This document shows positions 8,101 to 15,259 of a DNA stretch of 64,000 bases, piece after piece (positions within the stretch are counted from its first letter, which is position 1; every line of letters starts with the position of its first letter). The notes beneath the pieces are model-generated. The model did not search any database, was not told where the DNA came from, and saw only the letters and a program-made list of their open reading frames with translations. The DNA comes from Pelomonas sp. SE-A7. GTDB taxonomy: Bacteria; Pseudomonadota; Gammaproteobacteria; Burkholderiales; Burkholderiaceae_C. Position numbers and translations under genes: made by a program. Where the stretch lies: NCBI RefSeq assembly GCF_030345705.1, contig NZ_JAUASW010000001.1, forward strand, positions 2,480,001 through 2,544,000, in the 5' to 3' direction.

Positions 8101-8176
8101 TGATAGTGATGACGGTTCTCGATCCCGCGACCTCCGGTTCGACAGACCGGCGCTCTTCCAACTGAGCTATGGCGAC
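8101..8176 (-). tRNA. Degenerate tRNA-Asp-like element (anticodon GTC)
   Basis: D-arm GCTC/GAGC, anticodon arm CCGGT-CTGTCGA-ACCGG (GTC, aspartate) and variable loop AGGTC are intact. The T-arm GCGGG-ATCGAGA-ACCGT has one broken pair. The two acceptor strands (GTCGCCA and CATCACT) do not pair, and no CCA is encoded. The right half resembles a normal tRNA-Asp. Either a decayed copy or an RNA kept for something other than charging. Confidence 0.5.
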
Positions 8177-8188
8177 ATGTTTCTCTTC

Positions 8189-8264
8189 TGGTCCGTGCGG
8201 CAGGACTTGAACCTGCAACCGCCTGCTCCCAAAGCAGATGCGCTACCAGTTGCGCTACACACGG
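8189..8264 (-). tRNA. tRNA-Pro (anticodon TGG)
   Basis: A full 76-nt tRNA: acceptor CCGTGTG/CGCACGG (one T-G wobble), D-stem GCGC/GCGC, anticodon arm TCTGC-TTTGGGA-GCAGG, variable CGGTT, T-arm GCAGG-TTCAAGT-CCTGC, discriminator A and encoded CCA. C1-G72 with A73 fits bacterial proline tRNA. Confidence 0.92.
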
Positions 8265-8364
8265 GTCCTGCTCGCTGTGGCTGTCGGTGACGGGTTCCGA
8301 CGCCGCCCAATCGTTGCGGCCGGTTTCGCCGGTCGAAGCGCGAGCTCGACGACAGGCTTTGGTA

Positions 8365-8439
8365 TGGCATCCCGTGCGGGAGTCGAACCCGCCTCTTCGG
8401 CTTGAAGGGCCGAGGACCTCACCGGAAGTCCAACGTGAC
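8365..8439 (-). tRNA. tRNA-Glu (anticodon TTC), slightly divergent
   Basis: 75 nt with acceptor GTCACGT/ACGGGAT (one A-G mismatch, one G-T wobble), D-stem GAC/GTC of three pairs as in glutamate tRNAs, anticodon arm TCGGC-CCTTCAA-GCCGA, T-arm GCGGG-TTCGACT-CCCGC, discriminator G and encoded CCA. The mismatch in the acceptor makes it less than canonical but probably chargeable. Confidence 0.78.
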
Positions 8440-8451
8440 AGAAATGAACGC

Positions 8452-8528
8452 TGGTGCCTCGTGAAGGATTCGAACCTCCGACTTCCGGCTTCGTAGACCG
8501 GCGCTCTGATCCACTGAGCTAACGAGGC
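8452..8528 (-). tRNA. tRNA-Arg (anticodon ACG)
   Basis: A canonical 77-nt tRNA: acceptor GCCTCGT/ACGAGGC fully paired, D-arm GCTC-AGTGGATCA-GAGC, anticodon arm CCGGT-CTACGAA-GCCGG, T-arm GGAGG-TTCGAAT-CCTTC, discriminator A and encoded CCA. It is the first member of the minus-strand tRNA run. Confidence 0.95.
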
Positions 8529-8695
8529 GATGCAATCTCGGCTGTGTCCGCACGCGATCCGGGCAAGCGAGGCTCGCCTTGACCGCTGCATGCCGGCTCC
8601 GTCTGCAGAACGTGCGCGGCACACATGCACACCGGGCCGGCCGGTGCTTGTGCACGGGCACACCCGAAATGGCATCAATCCGATTCGCAGGCGCC

Positions 8696-8731
8696 AAACA
8701 AAAAGCCCGGTTCCTGCAGGAGACCGGGCTT
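8696..8731 (-). terminator. Rho-independent terminator
   Basis: A 9-bp GC-rich stem (AAGCCCGGT/ACCGGGCTT) with an 11-nt loop that is itself nearly palindromic (CCTGCAGG), followed on the minus strand by TTTTGTTT. It terminates minus-strand transcription arriving from above 8731. Confidence 0.7.
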
Positions 8732-8784
8732 CATGGGATCGACGGATCCCTGGAGTACGAAAGCTTCAGTAAGTTGGAGCTTTC
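8703..8784 (-). ncRNA. Candidate structured small RNA, three successive hairpins
   Basis: Three hairpins follow closely on the minus strand: GAAAGCT-N12-AGCTTTC (8759-8784), GGGATC-N4-GATCCC (8735-8750) and the 9-bp terminator stem AAGCCCGGT/ACCGGGCTT (8703-8731) ending in a T-run. No convincing protein frame ends here, so the hairpins may be the 3' part of a small RNA whose 5' end lies near 8800-8900. The family is not recognised. It lies just upstream of the tRNA run and would keep transcription from entering it. Confidence 0.35.
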
Positions 8785-8971
8785 CCCGGCGGCGTTGAGT
8801 CACCCTCATATCGGTCAAGGCGCGACTGGCCCTGTGCCAGCGGCAGCGCATGTCGACCTGCAGCGACGCACAAAGCCATCTCGCCCAAGAAGGGGCGTTT
8901 GGCGTTGGTGACGAGGGCTGGGCGAAGCATGATGAGTCCGTGTGGGTTGGGGTGAATCAACGAATGAGCGG

Positions 8972-8992
8972 ATTGTGAAGAGTGTTCACAAT
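8972..8992. promoter_or_regulatory. Palindromic operator upstream of HTH gene
   Basis: A perfect 8-bp inverted repeat ATTGTGAA-N5-TTCACAAT. A second, weaker palindrome GTGTT-N5-AACAC lies at 9030-9044 with the same 5-bp centre, just before the GTG start at 9050. A -10-like TAGAAT is at 9015-9020 between them. Two operators of equal spacing around a promoter suggest autoregulation by the following gene product. Confidence 0.5.
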
Positions 8993-9049
8993 CTCGTCAA
9001 CCACCTTTCACCCCTAGAATGCATGTGAAGTGTTTTAACAACACCCGCC

Positions 9050-9415
9050 GTGTCCAGCATCACTACCTTCCGTCGCATCAATGCCTTGTCGCTCTTCCAG
9101 ACTTTTGCGGAAGAGCGCATCACAGCAGGCGATCCTCCCAAGGGGCTGGAGTCGGCCTGGGCAACCAAGGTCGAGGTGAGCGGCGCCACCTGGTCGATGG
9201 CCAAGAGCGGGGCGCGACCGATCGGCGACAAGCTGGCGAGACAGATCGAGCAGCACTGCGGTAAGGATGCCGGGTGGCTCGATGAAGAGCGTGAGCCCGC
9301 GGGGCTATCTGCTGGGGAGCAGCAGTTCCTTGCGCTCGCGCTGAAGACCTATCGCGAGACGAATAGTGATGGGCGCAAGCGCCTGAAGCAGCTGCTGAAG
9401 GCGTTCAACACATAG
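9050..9415 (+). CDS. Small phage-repressor-like helix-turn-helix protein
   Basis: 121 residues starting at GTG 9050; no other start precedes the conserved region. The middle (SGATWSMAKSGARPIGDKLAR, then QIEQHCGKDAGWLDEE) resembles the helix-turn-helix and following helix of Cro/C1-type regulators, which typically read YWSQIKSGRRxIGxKLARRIE..GWLD. The first 45 residues carry a helix-forming segment (ALSLFQTFAEERI). The C-terminus has a short basic helix. Probably a DNA-binding repressor acting on the palindromes upstream. It is alone and faces the VOC gene tail to tail; targets beyond its own promoter are not evident. Confidence 0.65.
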   Translation: MSSITTFRRINALSLFQTFAEERITAGDPPKGLESAWATKVEVSGATWSMAKSGARPIGDKLARQIEQHCGKDAGWLDEEREPAGLSAGEQQFLALALKTYRETNSDGRKRLKQLLKAFNT

Positions 9416-9500
9416 GCTTCGACCGCGGCTGGAAACGAGCCCTTCGCCCCCTCGGGACATAGCAGCTGTTGCGGGAAGTCCAGCAACGGCGCAGCGGACA

Positions 9501-9902
9501 TCAGGTGCGGCCAGTCGCGGAGCCATCCCGCACAAGGCTCGAGGGCCAGCCAATGCGGACCAGCAGGCCGTCCGGCCCGGCAATCCCCACCTCGTAGAGG
9601 CCCCACTCGCGGTGACGCAGGACGCCGCCGGGGCGGATGATCAGGTCGTCCACGCGCGCGGCAATGGCGTCCACCTCCGGTGTGCGGATGAAGACGCCGA
9701 ACGGGTTGTGGGACTCGGGCACCCGCCAGGGACCGCTGCCCGCCTGCGTCAGGTGCACTTCGCAGCCCCAGCCGGTCATGATCAGGTAGTTGGCATCACC
9801 CCCCGTACGCTGGAAACCCAGGCGCTCCCAGAACGGCTGGGCCGCAGCCAGGTCATTGCTCGGCACGATGGCGAAGGCGCCTACGGTGACGGGGGTGGGC
9901 AT
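9501..9902 (-). CDS. VOC-superfamily (glyoxalase / bleomycin-resistance-like) protein
   Basis: 133 residues with the paired beta-alpha-beta-beta-beta fold of the vicinal oxygen chelate superfamily: AFAIVPSNDLAAAQPFWERLGF, NYLIMTGWGCEVHLTQAG, then FIRTPEVDAIAARVDD and EWGLYEVGIAGPDGLLVRIGW. Such proteins act as dioxygenases, lyases or antibiotic-binding proteins. The substrate cannot be read here. It lies between the HTH gene and the 55-bp repeats, on the chromosomal side of the transposon. Confidence 0.82.
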   Translation of the reverse strand: MPTPVTVGAFAIVPSNDLAAAQPFWERLGFQRTGGDANYLIMTGWGCEVHLTQAGSGPWRVPESHNPFGVFIRTPEVDAIAARVDDLIIRPGGVLRHREWGLYEVGIAGPDGLLVRIGWPSSLVRDGSATGRT

Positions 9903-9948
9903 GGGGTGCTCCGGCTTGCGTTGGGTCGCCAGATTGTGCGGCGGCTAG

Positions 9949-10101
9949 TGCCGTCACTCACTTGCCTGCGGCAAATGAGTGACCTCCAAGCAATGCGCCC
10001 TTGTGCCGTCTCTCACTTGCCTGCGGCAAATGAGTGACGTCCAAGCAATGCAGCCTTGTGCCGTCTCTCACTTGCCTGCGGCAAATGAGTGACGTCCAAG
10101 C
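9949..10101. repeat. Three 55-bp tandem repeats, each with a hairpin
   Basis: Units begin at 9949, 10004 and 10059, exactly 55 bp apart; the third is cut after 43 bp. Each unit begins TGCCGTC and contains a near-perfect stem: CTCACTTGCC facing GGCAAATGAG around TGC, one mismatch, extending by TCA/TGA in the first copy. The copies differ at only a few positions. They lie upstream of the VOC gene and end about 30 bp before the transposon. No known family recognised. Confidence 0.85.
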
Positions 10102-10132
10102 CCAGAAACCTGGGGCGCCCAGGGCGCCGCGC

Positions 10133-10270
10133 TGACTCCAACAAATAAAGTCCGTCGGAGAGGGCGCCGATAAGTGCTTGATTCTTCAGCACTGACGAGC
10201 TGGCGCAAAGTCCGTCGGGAGCTGCACGTTCGAAGCCCCTCGGGCAGTGATGACAAACAAAGTCAGTCGG
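10133..10270. repeat. Left transposon end with three TnsB-type sites
   Basis: The terminal TGACTCCA is followed by site L1 at 10141-10158 (ACAAATAAAGTCCGTCGG), L2 at 10201-10218 (last 12 bases identical) and L3 at 10253-10270 (two substitutions). Three spaced sites match the layout of the Tn7 left end, and AAATAAAGTC resembles the Tn7 TnsB site core ACAATAAAGTC. Confidence 0.85.
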
Positions 10271-10299
10271 AGTGCATGCTCGCGCTTCGAGGCAGCGAT

Positions 10300-13200
10300 T
10301 TAGTCCTCGGACCGTTCAGGCATCGCCGGCGGTGTCAAGTCGATACGCCATTTGGCAACGGCCGCCTGACGCTGCTCTTCGTCGAGGTCACCGAGGTGCG
10401 TGAGAAGCTCTTCCTGCCGAGGCTGACCGAAGACTAGACGGTAAAGCGCCAGCCCGCGCTTGAGTCGCTGCAAATGGACCTCGTCGCGGGACAGCGGTAG
10501 CAATGGAACCCTGCGTTCGATGCGCGCACCGCCTTCCGTCTCGAACAGCCAGAAAGTCTTGAGGTCCGTTCCGCGTTCTTGCTTGGCGAGCTCGAACATG
10601 ACCTTCCACGGATCTTGCCCTGCCTCCCAATGAGCGCTCAGGCCAACCCGACCGAATGCACTCGCAACGTTCTTGCGGACGGCATGGCCCTTGTAGCGAT
10701 GGACACGTCCCTCGCGCTGCTCCATATCCACAGGATTTGACGGCAGGTTCCAGTGAACGATGGCATGGCACCAGACGTGGAAATCGAGGCCCTCCTGACC
10801 CACGGACGTGGATGCGAGCACGAACGGACGGAACGGTGAGTTGAATGCTGAGCGCACCACCTCTGCGCGCGTCTCTCCCTTCTCATCCTTCAGGTCTCCG
10901 AAGCGAAGCGCGAATTGGCACCTCACCTTGAAGGGCACAGCTTCCATTCGTCCCCGGTTGGGCTCCAGCTTGAACTCATCCACTGACAGAGGCGCGGCTC
11001 GAATGGAGAGACTGTTGCTGATTTCGGCGGCAACCTTGGTGACCCGCTCTTCGTCAGGCGCGCGTGCAACCCCGAGAGACTCCACAAGCACGTGCACTTG
11101 TTCGTCGAGGAGCGAACCCAGATTGCCGTCCAGGCCGTGTTGGAGTGCGAGCTCCCAGTATGGCCGTGTCGATGTGTCCCGAAGGATGGTCACGGACTCG
11201 CGCACGTTGAGGAGCGACTGGAACGCCACGCCGATGCTCGAGGACGCACTCAGCAGGGCGGGGTCATCCCACTCAGCTGTGGTGCACGACCGCTTGAGCG
11301 ATCGAAGCGCGCAGACCGCGGGGCTGGCGAGTGCGAGGCTGGCCAGCACTCGCGCTAGGTCGGCAGGAGGCGGTCCAAGCTTGAGGCCGCTCGCATCGCT
11401 CACGGCTCGGATGAACATCGCCACATGCACCGAGTGCTTCGACTCGCCATCCTCAGGATCATCAACGCCTCGCCAGGTCTGCAGCCACTGTGCAATCGAC
11501 GGACTAATGGCGCCGTCCAAGAGTGCGACTGCGGCCCAATACCATCGCTCATCGGGTCGGGAGACAGAGGTTTGATGCTTTGCAAGGTGAGGGCGCAGAG
11601 CCTTATCGAGCCTCACCTCGACCTCGTCCAGCACCCATTGCTGACTGGGTAGGTCGGCAGACTTCAGGGACAGCTCGACCGGATCCACTATGCCGGCCAG
11701 GGCTGGAGAGGGGTGCATGAGCAACAGCACCGTCATCCCGGTCGGGCTGCCGTCAGTCTCCTGCCTGAACCGAAGCGGCCTTGGTACGACCGTCTCGTAG
11801 TTGCGGCCCGAGTCCATGGCAACCTGGCTATCGGTGAACGCCAGGCGTTCCGCTTCATAGGAGCAGAGCGACGCGATCGCATCTGGGACAACGTTCCATG
11901 CCGAGAAGACCAGGGACTTGGTCTGAGTGCCTAGACCCTTGAACGGTCCTGCGGGCTCCCATGCGGGAAGTGATGGCGGTAGCCACAGCACTCGCCAGAG
12001 ACCGCGGCCCGTTGTGTCTCTCATCAGCGCGCGCAGCCGCGCGTTCGCTGGAGCGACGGCAGCGAACTTCTTGAAGCGAGTCTTGGTAAGGAGGGCTCGT
12101 CGATTGCGCTGCAGAAATGCGACGAGCTCGGCGCGACGCGTGTGAGTTAAGCCATCAACGTTGCGACGCAGCTCATACCCCTTCATGAAGTTAAGGGCGT
12201 ACGGGGTGGACTTCCAGTACTCGATGGAGTCTCTCGCGTCCGCCTTGAGCGACGCTCCGTCAATAAGAACAGCCTGCGCCAGGTCATCGACCTCGATGGG
12301 CGCCGACACTGAAGGCTCACGCGTCATCGCGTCGAGGAGTGTCGTGCTCGCGACGCGCTCTGTGCGGCACATGACCTGCTGCAGCCTTCGCTGGAGGACA
12401 TCTCTGGCCGGCTCGGCCTGCAGCGTCGACGAAGTCGATGAAAGGTCGAGCAGGTCGCGCCTGAACCTATCGAGTTCGCTCTTGACTTCGTCGACGGCTC
12501 GCTTGGAGTCGAACAGAAATCCGAGCGTCCTCAGAAAATCAGGATAGTGATCATCGCCCTTCTCATGGTCGAGCGAAAGCATCTTGTACGGTGTCGCAGA
12601 CAGAAGGAGAACTCGGGCTGTCTTGTGGTCGAAGAGGGCGTGTGCCAGTTCGGACGCCGGATCTTCGTCTTGGAGCAAATGGCGAAAGCGCTGGAACTCG
12701 TCGACGATGACGAGTCTTGGTGTCAACGCCTCCAGGCAGATTCGGGCCAAGCGTTGGCGCAGCTCACCAATGACGGCGTAGCGCTCGTCGCTGACTTGAG
12801 GAGGGATGTCTTCGCGGTAGGTCTTGAACTTGAGGGCAAGTCTGCGCAGTCCTTCAAAGAACGCCTCGTCTGCCCGGAGACTATGGATGTAGCGCTCGGC
12901 GATATCGGGATCAAACGCTTCGGTCTGCCTTGCTATCGCATTGGCCCAACCGCTCGAGCGAGCGGTCGCATGGAGTAGGTTCGCGAGTCCATCCGAATTC
13001 AGGCCATTACCCAGGAGCATTCGGAAAATGAGGATGCGCTCAGGAAGCCATCCGCCTTGGGACTTGAGGTCAAACGCGGTACCAGGTGTGAAGCTGACGA
13101 AGTTGATTCGGTTCGCAGCCAAGTTCTTGACGTGAAGGGGCAGCAGCGTGAGCCGGCTTGCGAGCGAGAAGTCCTTCTGGCCCAATACATTCAGCCGAGC

Positions 13201-13461
13201 AACGTTCTGGTGGGCGATGGCTGCGTTCGAGCAGATGTAGACAAAGTCTGCGCGCGCCTTGCTGTCTTTCAAGTGCTCGAGTGTCTTGGCGATCACGCCC
13301 CGCGCCACCATTGTCTTTCCAAGGCCGACCTCATCTGCGACGAGGAAGCGCCTCGTCGGCTTCTCGGCGAGGAACATGCGATGGAAGACGTATTCGACTG
13401 TTCGTCGCTGGAAGTCTTTGAGACTGCGAAGCGTCTCGTCGGCGGAAAACGGCATCGTCAT
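10300..13461 (-). CDS. Superfamily 2 helicase of a helicase/PLD/DUF6361 cassette
   Basis: 1053 residues. Helicase motifs in order: Walker A ADEVGLGKT (residues 42-50), DEFQ box (LVIVDEFQRF, 254-257), motif III LLLSATPY (about 285-292), motif V ASTSVGQEGLDF, and motif VI QREGRVHRYKGH (about 912-922). The C-terminus is about 130 further residues specific to this cassette. Its ATG overlaps the stop of the PLD gene by 4 nt, so the three minus-strand genes form one operon. SF2 helicases paired with PLD nucleases occur in phage-defence systems such as DISARM. This set differs in its first gene, and a defence role is inference. Its stop lies 30 bp from the left-end TnsB sites. Confidence 0.85.
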   Translation of the reverse strand: MTMPFSADETLRSLKDFQRRTVEYVFHRMFLAEKPTRRFLVADEVGLGKTMVARGVIAKTLEHLKDSKARADFVYICSNAAIAHQNVARLNVLGQKDFSLASRLTLLPLHVKNLAANRINFVSFTPGTAFDLKSQGGWLPERILIFRMLLGNGLNSDGLANLLHATARSSGWANAIARQTEAFDPDIAERYIHSLRADEAFFEGLRRLALKFKTYREDIPPQVSDERYAVIGELRQRLARICLEALTPRLVIVDEFQRFRHLLQDEDPASELAHALFDHKTARVLLLSATPYKMLSLDHEKGDDHYPDFLRTLGFLFDSKRAVDEVKSELDRFRRDLLDLSSTSSTLQAEPARDVLQRRLQQVMCRTERVASTTLLDAMTREPSVSAPIEVDDLAQAVLIDGASLKADARDSIEYWKSTPYALNFMKGYELRRNVDGLTHTRRAELVAFLQRNRRALLTKTRFKKFAAVAPANARLRALMRDTTGRGLWRVLWLPPSLPAWEPAGPFKGLGTQTKSLVFSAWNVVPDAIASLCSYEAERLAFTDSQVAMDSGRNYETVVPRPLRFRQETDGSPTGMTVLLLMHPSPALAGIVDPVELSLKSADLPSQQWVLDEVEVRLDKALRPHLAKHQTSVSRPDERWYWAAVALLDGAISPSIAQWLQTWRGVDDPEDGESKHSVHVAMFIRAVSDASGLKLGPPPADLARVLASLALASPAVCALRSLKRSCTTAEWDDPALLSASSSIGVAFQSLLNVRESVTILRDTSTRPYWELALQHGLDGNLGSLLDEQVHVLVESLGVARAPDEERVTKVAAEISNSLSIRAAPLSVDEFKLEPNRGRMEAVPFKVRCQFALRFGDLKDEKGETRAEVVRSAFNSPFRPFVLASTSVGQEGLDFHVWCHAIVHWNLPSNPVDMEQREGRVHRYKGHAVRKNVASAFGRVGLSAHWEAGQDPWKVMFELAKQERGTDLKTFWLFETEGGARIERRVPLLPLSRDEVHLQRLKRGLALYRLVFGQPRQEELLTHLGDLDEEQRQAAVAKWRIDLTPPAMPERSED

Positions 13462-15254
13462 CGCCCCCTTCCGGCCCTGGCCGCCTCGAAGACCTTCCAG
13501 ACTGAGTCGAAGGCTGGCGGCACGACGTCCCCGTCATCGCCAGCGAGGCCTCTTAGGTGATCGACGACGCGCGCGACGTCATCGAGTCGCTTCGGCTCGC
13601 GAGACCACACTCGAACAAGGTCCTCCAACAGCGCTGCGGAGTCGTCGAGCCCCTTCTTCCACTCGAAGCCCTTGCCGTGGCCTGTAGATGGCTCGGCAGG
13701 AAATTCTTGGTCGAAGCCACCGAGAAGAAGCTTCAGGTACCGCACGAACCCTTCGCGATTTCGAATGACCCGACGCATGATCGCGGCCTCGCGATCTTCG
13801 GGCGCCGTCAGTGGCAGATTGAGAACGAACATCAGGCGCTGGCCGCTCAGGCTCAGCGAGAGCGCCACGAGGCCAGTGATATCGGCCGATTCCACCGGGG
13901 GAAGCAGCAGCGCCTGCGCTTCCATGAGCGGTGCGGCATCGACTGCGGTCTCAGGCGCCTGGGAGAGCAACCACGCCTCAAACTGGGCGCTGGAGACTTC
14001 TATGTGTGTAGGCGACGTCAGTCGAACCTGCCAGAGGCCGTCAGATGCTTGGATGCACTCCGCCTTGAGGTTCGATTCCGAGATTGCTCGTCGGAGGTTC
14101 TCAAGTTGACGGCGTATTTCTTGGATTTCGGCATCTTCGGCCGCGCAGACATCCTTGTCGGTGAATGGGGCCAGAACTGAACCGAAGCCGCTCTGGGACA
14201 GTAGATCGGTGACTTTCCCGACTTTGCTGTGCTTGCCGACAAGTTCGACCAGGACCTCCACATTTGTGCCGGCGACCATCGCTGCATTGGTCACGTTGGC
14301 CGAGCCGACATAGAGATGCGTCATCCACGCACGCCGCAGCAGGATGGCCTTTGCATGCAAGCCGACGAGGTCTGGTGATGTTTGCTCCTCACCATCTTCG
14401 GTCTCGGCAGCGTCGTCAAGAACGTAGCAGGCGTTGAAGCTTGCTCGAGTCTGCGCACTCAGTGCCGACAAAGTGTCAGGCCGGGAGATGAGTGACACGC
14501 GCTGTTTGGCGGTACCGCATACCTGGGCGACGGCGGTGTCTGTCAGGAACGGAGAGATGAGAGCGATCTCATCGGTGGGGCCGGGCATCCACGGCGTCTG
14601 CGTGAGCCCGAGTACGTGGAATTTCACTTCCTGCCAATCGGCCGGGGGCGCGAGCTTGGTACGCAGGAGGTCGTCGGTCAGTTCGGTGAGCTGCTTTTTT
14701 CGAGCTGTCTTGAGGCGCGAGACCGCCCAGTCCGGCAGCAGCTTGAGTAGGTCGCACAAGGGACGGTTCTCTGGCTGGGTCGCGCGTAGAACTTCGCCCT
14801 CCAAGACCAGGGACAGGTCCCAGCATCGGTCGGAGGTCAAATTTCGAGACAGAACCCCCAAGCGGACCAGGGCGGGGCGTTGGTTGCTGGGATCTGCAAA
14901 GCGCAGAAGCCAGAGCTTTGGATGAAAGGCTCCGCCGCCCGGCGCTCTCACCTCGGCGATGGTGGACTCGAGCATCGAGAACAAGGCATTCCCGTTGCCA
15001 GGAACAGCAATCCGACCTCGGTCTGCGAACACCGTCAGTCGCTTGGCGACCCGCTGCAGCGACTCAAGAAGTCGGATGGGGTCTTGGAGGATGGAGGCAT
15101 CATCCCGATTGGCCATCCAGGCCAGATGGACGGGCACTCCAAGGAGGCTCAATGGATCAAGCGAGTAGGTTGTCGCGATGCCCTTGTCGAACACCAGTCC
15201 TAGCGGAGGCGTCAACAGGCTGGTGAGAAGGCTGCGGTTGTTTGGATCGAGCAT
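13458..15254 (-). CDS. Phospholipase D-like nuclease
   Basis: 598 residues with two HKD-type half sites. The first is His111-Pro-Lys113 (FHPKLWLLRF) with SRNLT 25 residues later. The second is His300-Ala-Lys302 (GLHAKAILL) with GSANVT at 317 and NVE at 331-333. This arrangement is typical of PLD-superfamily nucleases. The C-terminal third (residues 340-598) has no motif I recognise. It sits 5 bp behind the DUF6361 gene and overlaps the helicase start (ATGA). Likely the nuclease of a three-gene defence module; DNA cleavage is a family inference. Confidence 0.85.
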   Translation of the reverse strand: MLDPNNRSLLTSLLTPPLGLVFDKGIATTYSLDPLSLLGVPVHLAWMANRDDASILQDPIRLLESLQRVAKRLTVFADRGRIAVPGNGNALFSMLESTIAEVRAPGGGAFHPKLWLLRFADPSNQRPALVRLGVLSRNLTSDRCWDLSLVLEGEVLRATQPENRPLCDLLKLLPDWAVSRLKTARKKQLTELTDDLLRTKLAPPADWQEVKFHVLGLTQTPWMPGPTDEIALISPFLTDTAVAQVCGTAKQRVSLISRPDTLSALSAQTRASFNACYVLDDAAETEDGEEQTSPDLVGLHAKAILLRRAWMTHLYVGSANVTNAAMVAGTNVEVLVELVGKHSKVGKVTDLLSQSGFGSVLAPFTDKDVCAAEDAEIQEIRRQLENLRRAISESNLKAECIQASDGLWQVRLTSPTHIEVSSAQFEAWLLSQAPETAVDAAPLMEAQALLLPPVESADITGLVALSLSLSGQRLMFVLNLPLTAPEDREAAIMRRVIRNREGFVRYLKLLLGGFDQEFPAEPSTGHGKGFEWKKGLDDSAALLEDLVRVWSREPKRLDDVARVVDHLRGLAGDDGDVVPPAFDSVWKVFEAARAGRGR

Positions 15255-15259
15255 GTGCG

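Noticed and set aside
8766..8960. 64-codon minus-strand frame upstream of the tRNA run
   Set aside because: Overlaps the hairpins of the candidate small RNA; no ribosome site or known family. A short real gene cannot be fully excluded.
9949..10101. CRISPR array
   Set aside because: The repeats are directly tandem with a 55-bp period and near-identical throughout; there are no variable spacers and no cas genes in the window.
10124..10132. 5-bp target duplication GCGCC flanking the transposon
   Set aside because: GCGCC follows the right end directly, but on the left it is separated from the terminal TGACTCCA by four bases, so it is not a proper duplication.
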